A stretch of DNA of 16,665 nucleotides from Prevotella sp. UBA4341 (GTDB lineage Bacteria > Bacteroidota > Bacteroidia > Bacteroidales > Bacteroidaceae). The notes under the pieces are model-generated. The model worked only from the letters and a program-made list of their open reading frames with translations, did no database searches and was not told where the DNA came from. This document shows, piece by piece, positions 13,269 to 16,665 of this stretch (positions are counted from its first letter, which is position 1; each line of letters opens with the position of its first letter). The translations under genes and the position numbers were made by a program. The stretch is from contig DGTH01000156.1 in assembly GCA_002393705.1 (NCBI GenBank), positions 1 to 16,665 of the forward strand. The letters run 5' to 3'.

Positions 13269-15408
13269 AACACTTCTGCTGACCTTCTTGATGGCATTCT
13301 CTACCATACTACCCATACAGGCCCAGCAAAAACTCTTCACGCTGGAAGACCTGAACTTCGGCGGCAACAACTTCTACAACCTGCTGCCCAAGAACCTCTA
13401 CCTGACGTGGTGGGGCGACAAACTGATGTACCTGGATGCCGAAGAGGGTGGACTCCATCATGCTGACGGAACACGCAGCGTGAGTTTCCAACTCTCGGAA
13501 CTGGGCAGTGATTGGCACAGTGCCTACGAAGCCGAATACCCTTATGCCGACAAGCCCCTCGTGCTGTTGGACAACCGGCGCCAGCGTGTGCTCTACAATT
13601 TTGAGAAGCACCAGACGGAGTGGAGCCAAACCAGCCGAGGCGAGACGCACAGCGACTGGAACGCACAGTCGAAGGCCGTGGCCTACGTGAAGGACAACCA
13701 GCTCTACGTCCGCACGGCCGACAACGAGGCGCATAAGCTGACTACCGACGGCAGCCGTGAAATAGTCTATGGGCAGATTGTTCACCGCAATGAGTTTGGC
13801 ATAGAGAAAGGAACCTTCTGGAGTCCCGACGGACGGCGGTTGGCCTTTTACCGTATGGACCAGTCCATGGTGAAGGACTATCCGCAGGTAGATATTTTCC
13901 ACCGTATGGCAGAACTGACCCCCGACAAGTACCCCATGGCCGGAGAGACCAGTCATGTAGTGACCGTAGGCATCTACGACATTGAGACTGGTAAAACCCT
14001 CTATCTCAAGACTCCAACACCCAACACCCAAGAGTCAACAGCTGTATATTTTACCAACATAGCCTGGAGCCCCGACTCCAAGACCGTCTATATGTTTGAG
14101 CTGAACCGCGACCAGAACGACTGCCGGCTGGTGAGCTACGACGCACAGACGGGCGACAGAGTCCAGGAACTCTACCAGGAGACGGACTCGAAATACGTGG
14201 AGCCGCTGCACCCCATACAGTTTCTGCCGTGGGATGACAACCTCTTTCTCTTGCAGAGCCAAAAGGACGGTTATAACCACCTATATATATATAATAAGGA
14301 GGGAAAGTTGCAAAAGCAGCTTACCAAGGGCAACTTTGTAGTGATGGAGGTGGTAGCCTTCGACACGAAGCAGAAGTGCGTCATCATCAGAGCCAATAAG
14401 GAGCACCCCCTCTGCCATAACCTCTACAGCGTGAACGTCAAAAATAGCCGCATGACGCTGTTGGACAACGGGCGCGGCGTACACTACGCAATGGCTTCGG
14501 CATCGGGCAGCAGGCTCATAGACAGCTACAGCGAACCCGACGTGCCGCGAAAGATAGACCTGATAGAGACCAGTGGCCGCACCACTAACCTGCTGACGGC
14601 CAGCGACCCATGGAAGGATAACGGATACCAGATTCCCATTTTCGAGAATGGCACCTTGAAAGCCGCCGACGGCGTGACCGACCTGTATTGGCGTATGGTG
14701 AAACCTGCCGACTTTGACCCGCAGAAGAAGTACCCGACCGTGGTTTATGTCTATGGCGGACCGCATGCTAACAACGTGCAGGCCTCCTTCAGGTGGTACA
14801 GCCGCTCGTGGGAGACCTACATGGCACAGAAGGGCTACATCGTCTTCGTGCTGGACAACCGAGGCTCGCAGTATCGCGGCAAGGACTTTGAGCAGGTCAC
14901 CTTCCGGCAACTCGGACAGGTGGAGATGCAGGACCAGATGGAGGGCGTGAGATACCTGAAGAGCCTGCCCTACGTGGATGCTGACAAGCTGGGCGTACAT
15001 GGATGGTCGTTTGGTGGCTTCATGACCATTTCGCTGATGCTGAACTATCCTGACGTCTTCAAGGTGGGCGTGGCCGGCGGACCCGTCATTGACTGGAAGT
15101 GGTACGAGGTGATGTACGGTGAGCGTTACATGGACACCCCGCAGACCAACCCCGAGGGCTACGAAAAGACCTCACTCATACACAAAGCCAAGAAGCTGAA
15201 GGGCCGACTGCAGATTATTTCGGGCTACAACGACGACACCGTGGTGTTGCAGCACTGCCTGTCGTTCCTGGCCGCCTGCATTGAAGCCGGCACGCAACCA
15301 GACTTCTTCGTCTATCCCGGCGAGGCGCACAACATGAGAGGCCACCAAAGCGTGCACCTGCATGAGCGTATCACCCGCTATTTTGAAGACTATCTGCCCG
15401 TCAAGTAG
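13255..15408 (+). CDS. Dipeptidyl peptidase IV-type S9 serine peptidase, secreted
   Basis: This 717-residue protein resembles bacterial dipeptidyl peptidase IV, which releases X-Pro or X-Ala dipeptides from peptide N-termini. It has a signal peptide (MTRNKTLLLTFLMAFSTILP, cut near QA at about 23). A beta-propeller domain covers about 60-460, including EFGIEKGTFWSPDGRRLAFYRMDQSMVK, and leads into a C-terminal alpha/beta-hydrolase domain. The expected catalytic triad is Ser585 in GWSFGG, Asp660 in GYNDDTVV and His692 in GEAHNMRG. The protein is likely periplasmic or surface-bound and used in peptide breakdown. The frame stays open upstream into the repeat tract, but ATG 13255 has the Shine-Dalgarno and signal peptide. 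Pairing with an rRNA methyltransferase gene is probably a positional operon only. A prolyl tripeptidyl peptidase is the main alternative. Confidence 0.92.
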   Translation: MTRNKTLLLTFLMAFSTILPIQAQQKLFTLEDLNFGGNNFYNLLPKNLYLTWWGDKLMYLDAEEGGLHHADGTRSVSFQLSELGSDWHSAYEAEYPYADKPLVLLDNRRQRVLYNFEKHQTEWSQTSRGETHSDWNAQSKAVAYVKDNQLYVRTADNEAHKLTTDGSREIVYGQIVHRNEFGIEKGTFWSPDGRRLAFYRMDQSMVKDYPQVDIFHRMAELTPDKYPMAGETSHVVTVGIYDIETGKTLYLKTPTPNTQESTAVYFTNIAWSPDSKTVYMFELNRDQNDCRLVSYDAQTGDRVQELYQETDSKYVEPLHPIQFLPWDDNLFLLQSQKDGYNHLYIYNKEGKLQKQLTKGNFVVMEVVAFDTKQKCVIIRANKEHPLCHNLYSVNVKNSRMTLLDNGRGVHYAMASASGSRLIDSYSEPDVPRKIDLIETSGRTTNLLTASDPWKDNGYQIPIFENGTLKAADGVTDLYWRMVKPADFDPQKKYPTVVYVYGGPHANNVQASFRWYSRSWETYMAQKGYIVFVLDNRGSQYRGKDFEQVTFRQLGQVEMQDQMEGVRYLKSLPYVDADKLGVHGWSFGGFMTISLMLNYPDVFKVGVAGGPVIDWKWYEVMYGERYMDTPQTNPEGYEKTSLIHKAKKLKGRLQIISGYNDDTVVLQHCLSFLAACIEAGTQPDFFVYPGEAHNMRGHQSVHLHERITRYFEDYLPVK

Positions 15409-15427
15409 GAAAAAACAACGTAAAATG

Positions 15428-15459
15428 TTTGGCAGAGCAAGATGAAATGATTATTTTTG
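15428..15459 (+). promoter_or_regulatory. Promoter of the RidA/chorismatase-like gene
   Basis: TTTG (15428-15431), a 20-base spacer and TATTTTTG (15452-15459) match the Bacteroidota consensus. ATG 15481 follows 21 bases after the -7 box. A TTG start at 15457 would lie within the -7 box and is therefore rejected. Confidence 0.75.
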
Positions 15460-15480
15460 CAGCAGAAACTGACAAATAAA

Positions 15481-16623
15481 ATGGAAAACGAGATAGAACA
15501 TTTTGACTTCGAGGGGGCTCGTGCCGACGTGAGAGGCTATTGTCAAGGCACGGGCGTGAAGGAATATCACGCCATGATACACGCCACGAACCCCCTGATG
15601 AGCTATATAGAACAGTTGGACTGCGTGCTGGAAGCCTACAGCCGACTGCTGGAGACGAAGCCCGGGGCGCAGGCCGTCTTTAAGCGTTACTTCTTGAGCG
15701 ATGCGGCCAATCAGGCCGATCAGGTGGCGCTGAAGGATGTGACCGACTGTGCCAAGAGCATTATACAGCAAGCACCGCTTGACGGAACAAAGGTGGCATT
15801 GTGGGTCTATCTGATGACCGACGTGCAGACCGGTCTTACCAAGAGCGGGCTCTACAGTGTGAGCCATGGAGCCTATCGGCACTACTGGAATGGCAGCGCC
15901 TGCAACCTGGCAGCTAACTCGGAGTACCAGACGAGGCTGCTCTTCAACGAGTATGTCATGCAGCTCATGGAGGAAGGCTGTACGCTGAAGGACAATGCCG
16001 TGAGGACGTGGCTCTTCGTGAACGATGTCGATTTGAACTACGGCGGCGTAGTGCGAGCCCGCAACCAGGTGTTCTTCACCCAAGGGCTGAAGCACGACAC
16101 CCACTTCATCGCTTCGACGGGCATTGGCGGCCGGCAGCAGGATCCGAACGTGCTCTGCCAGATGGACAACTACGCCGTGAAGGGGTTGAAACCCGAACAG
16201 GTGCACTACCTCTATGCACCCAGCCACCTGAACCGCACCAGCGACTACGGCGTGAGCTTTGAGCGCGGCACGTACATAGACTACGGAGACCGTCGCCATG
16301 TGTTCATCTCGGGTACGGCGAGCATCAATAACAAGGGGCAGATTATGTACGAAGGCGACGTGGTGAAGCAGACCCGTCGCATGTGGGAAAACATAGAGAC
16401 GCTGCTCAATGAGGCCGGATGCTCGTTCGACGACGTCGGGCCTATGATTGTCTATCTACGCGACTCGTCCGACTACCGCGTGGTACGAGCACTCTACGAA
16501 GAACGCTTTGCCGGTCGGCCTTACGTCATCGTCCATGCTCCCGTTTGCCGCCCCGGCTGGCTGGTCGAGATGGAGTGTATGGCGGTCAAGGAGGCTGAAC
16601 ACCCAGAGTTCGAAGCATTGTAA
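15481..16623 (+). CDS. RidA/YjgF-fold protein with chorismatase-like architecture
   Basis: This 380-residue protein carries a clear RidA-like (YjgF/YER057c) module at its C-terminus. VFISGTASINNKGQIMYEGDVVKQTRR (about 274-300) is followed by the helical region and by RPYVIVHAPVCRPGWLVEMECMAV (346-369), where Arg357 is in the place of the family's substrate-binding arginine. The middle part, VRTWLFVNDV (174-183), VRARNQVFF (191-199) and ASTGIGGR (211-218), recalls chorismatase-type proteins of the FkbO/XanB2 group, which share the RidA fold. The N-terminal third (VFKRYFLSDAANQAD) also looks like a diverged Rid module. Rid proteins remove reactive enamine/imine intermediates; chorismatases hydrolyse chorismate. 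The sequence does not decide between them. No signal peptide is seen, so it is cytoplasmic. It has its own promoter, 72 bases after the peptidase gene. Confidence 0.7.
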   Translation: MENEIEHFDFEGARADVRGYCQGTGVKEYHAMIHATNPLMSYIEQLDCVLEAYSRLLETKPGAQAVFKRYFLSDAANQADQVALKDVTDCAKSIIQQAPLDGTKVALWVYLMTDVQTGLTKSGLYSVSHGAYRHYWNGSACNLAANSEYQTRLLFNEYVMQLMEEGCTLKDNAVRTWLFVNDVDLNYGGVVRARNQVFFTQGLKHDTHFIASTGIGGRQQDPNVLCQMDNYAVKGLKPEQVHYLYAPSHLNRTSDYGVSFERGTYIDYGDRRHVFISGTASINNKGQIMYEGDVVKQTRRMWENIETLLNEAGCSFDDVGPMIVYLRDSSDYRVVRALYEERFAGRPYVIVHAPVCRPGWLVEMECMAVKEAEHPEFEAL

Positions 16624-16647
16624 GAAACCTATATATAACAAAAGCCT

Positions 16648-16665
16648 ATGAGAAAAGTACTGCTA
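16648..16665 (+). CDS. Start of a further gene, cut by the window edge
   Basis: ATG at 16648 opens a frame of six codons (MRKVLL) that runs off the end. The sequence resembles the start of a signal peptide, and an A-rich leader precedes it, 24 bases after the Rid-like stop codon. Too little is present to name a product. Confidence 0.4.

Noticed and set aside
15457..15480. TTG start for the Rid-like protein
   Set aside because: The codon lies within the -7 promoter element.

Overview
The window looks like a chromosomal segment of a Bacteroidota bacterium, most probably a Prevotellaceae member with fairly high G+C. The evidence is the promoter grammar (TTTG, a 19-20 nt spacer, then TAnnTTTG), the signal peptides ending in QAQ, and the gene families present: a DUF5686 outer-membrane barrel, a membrane-anchored AraC regulator, a DUF3089 lipoprotein, a Bacteroidota-type dipeptidyl peptidase IV and a bacterial inositol-phosphate synthase. 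The genus is inferred. I saw no tRNA, rRNA, CRISPR array or classical insertion sequence. No gene-free stretch exceeds 300 bases.

Left arm (1-4855, all minus strand): a DUF3089 lipoprotein hydrolase (34-1074); a seven-segment membrane protein with an AraC DNA-binding tail (1215-2339); a 15-copy heptanucleotide array (2387-2491); an Rpn-family PD-(D/E)XK nuclease with a tetrapeptide-repeat tail and a possible internal start (2597-3553); and a secreted protein of unknown function (3722-4855). The last two genes share a nearly duplicated promoter.

Middle (4997-11614, all minus): transcription runs from an orphan PAS histidine kinase (10370-11614) to a close-packed set of four genes: ATP-grasp enzyme, HAD-family protein, myo-inositol-1-phosphate synthase (MIPS) and DUF5686 protein. 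Two junctions overlap (4 and 26 nt). The third holds two abutting types of heptad repeat. The set suggests an inositol-phosphate pathway linked to the cell envelope, but no CDP-alcohol phosphotransferase lies within view.

Right arm (11742-16665, plus strand): a THUMP-domain RNA methyltransferase whose 3' end is made of heptad repeats overlaps the start of a secreted dipeptidyl peptidase IV. A large protein with RidA/chorismatase-like features follows under its own promoter, and the first six codons of another gene close the window.

The most unusual theme is a dispersed set of exact 7-bp tandem repeats (GAGGTRC, GAGAGGA/AGAGAGG and AAAATMG types) at five places. Three are inside coding sequence: within MIPS, at the HAD C-terminus and at the methyltransferase C-terminus. 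Because 7 is not a multiple of 3, gain or loss of one unit would shift the reading frame, so these are candidate phase-variable switches. In the methyltransferase, loss of one unit would place translation in the frame that continues into the downstream peptidase.
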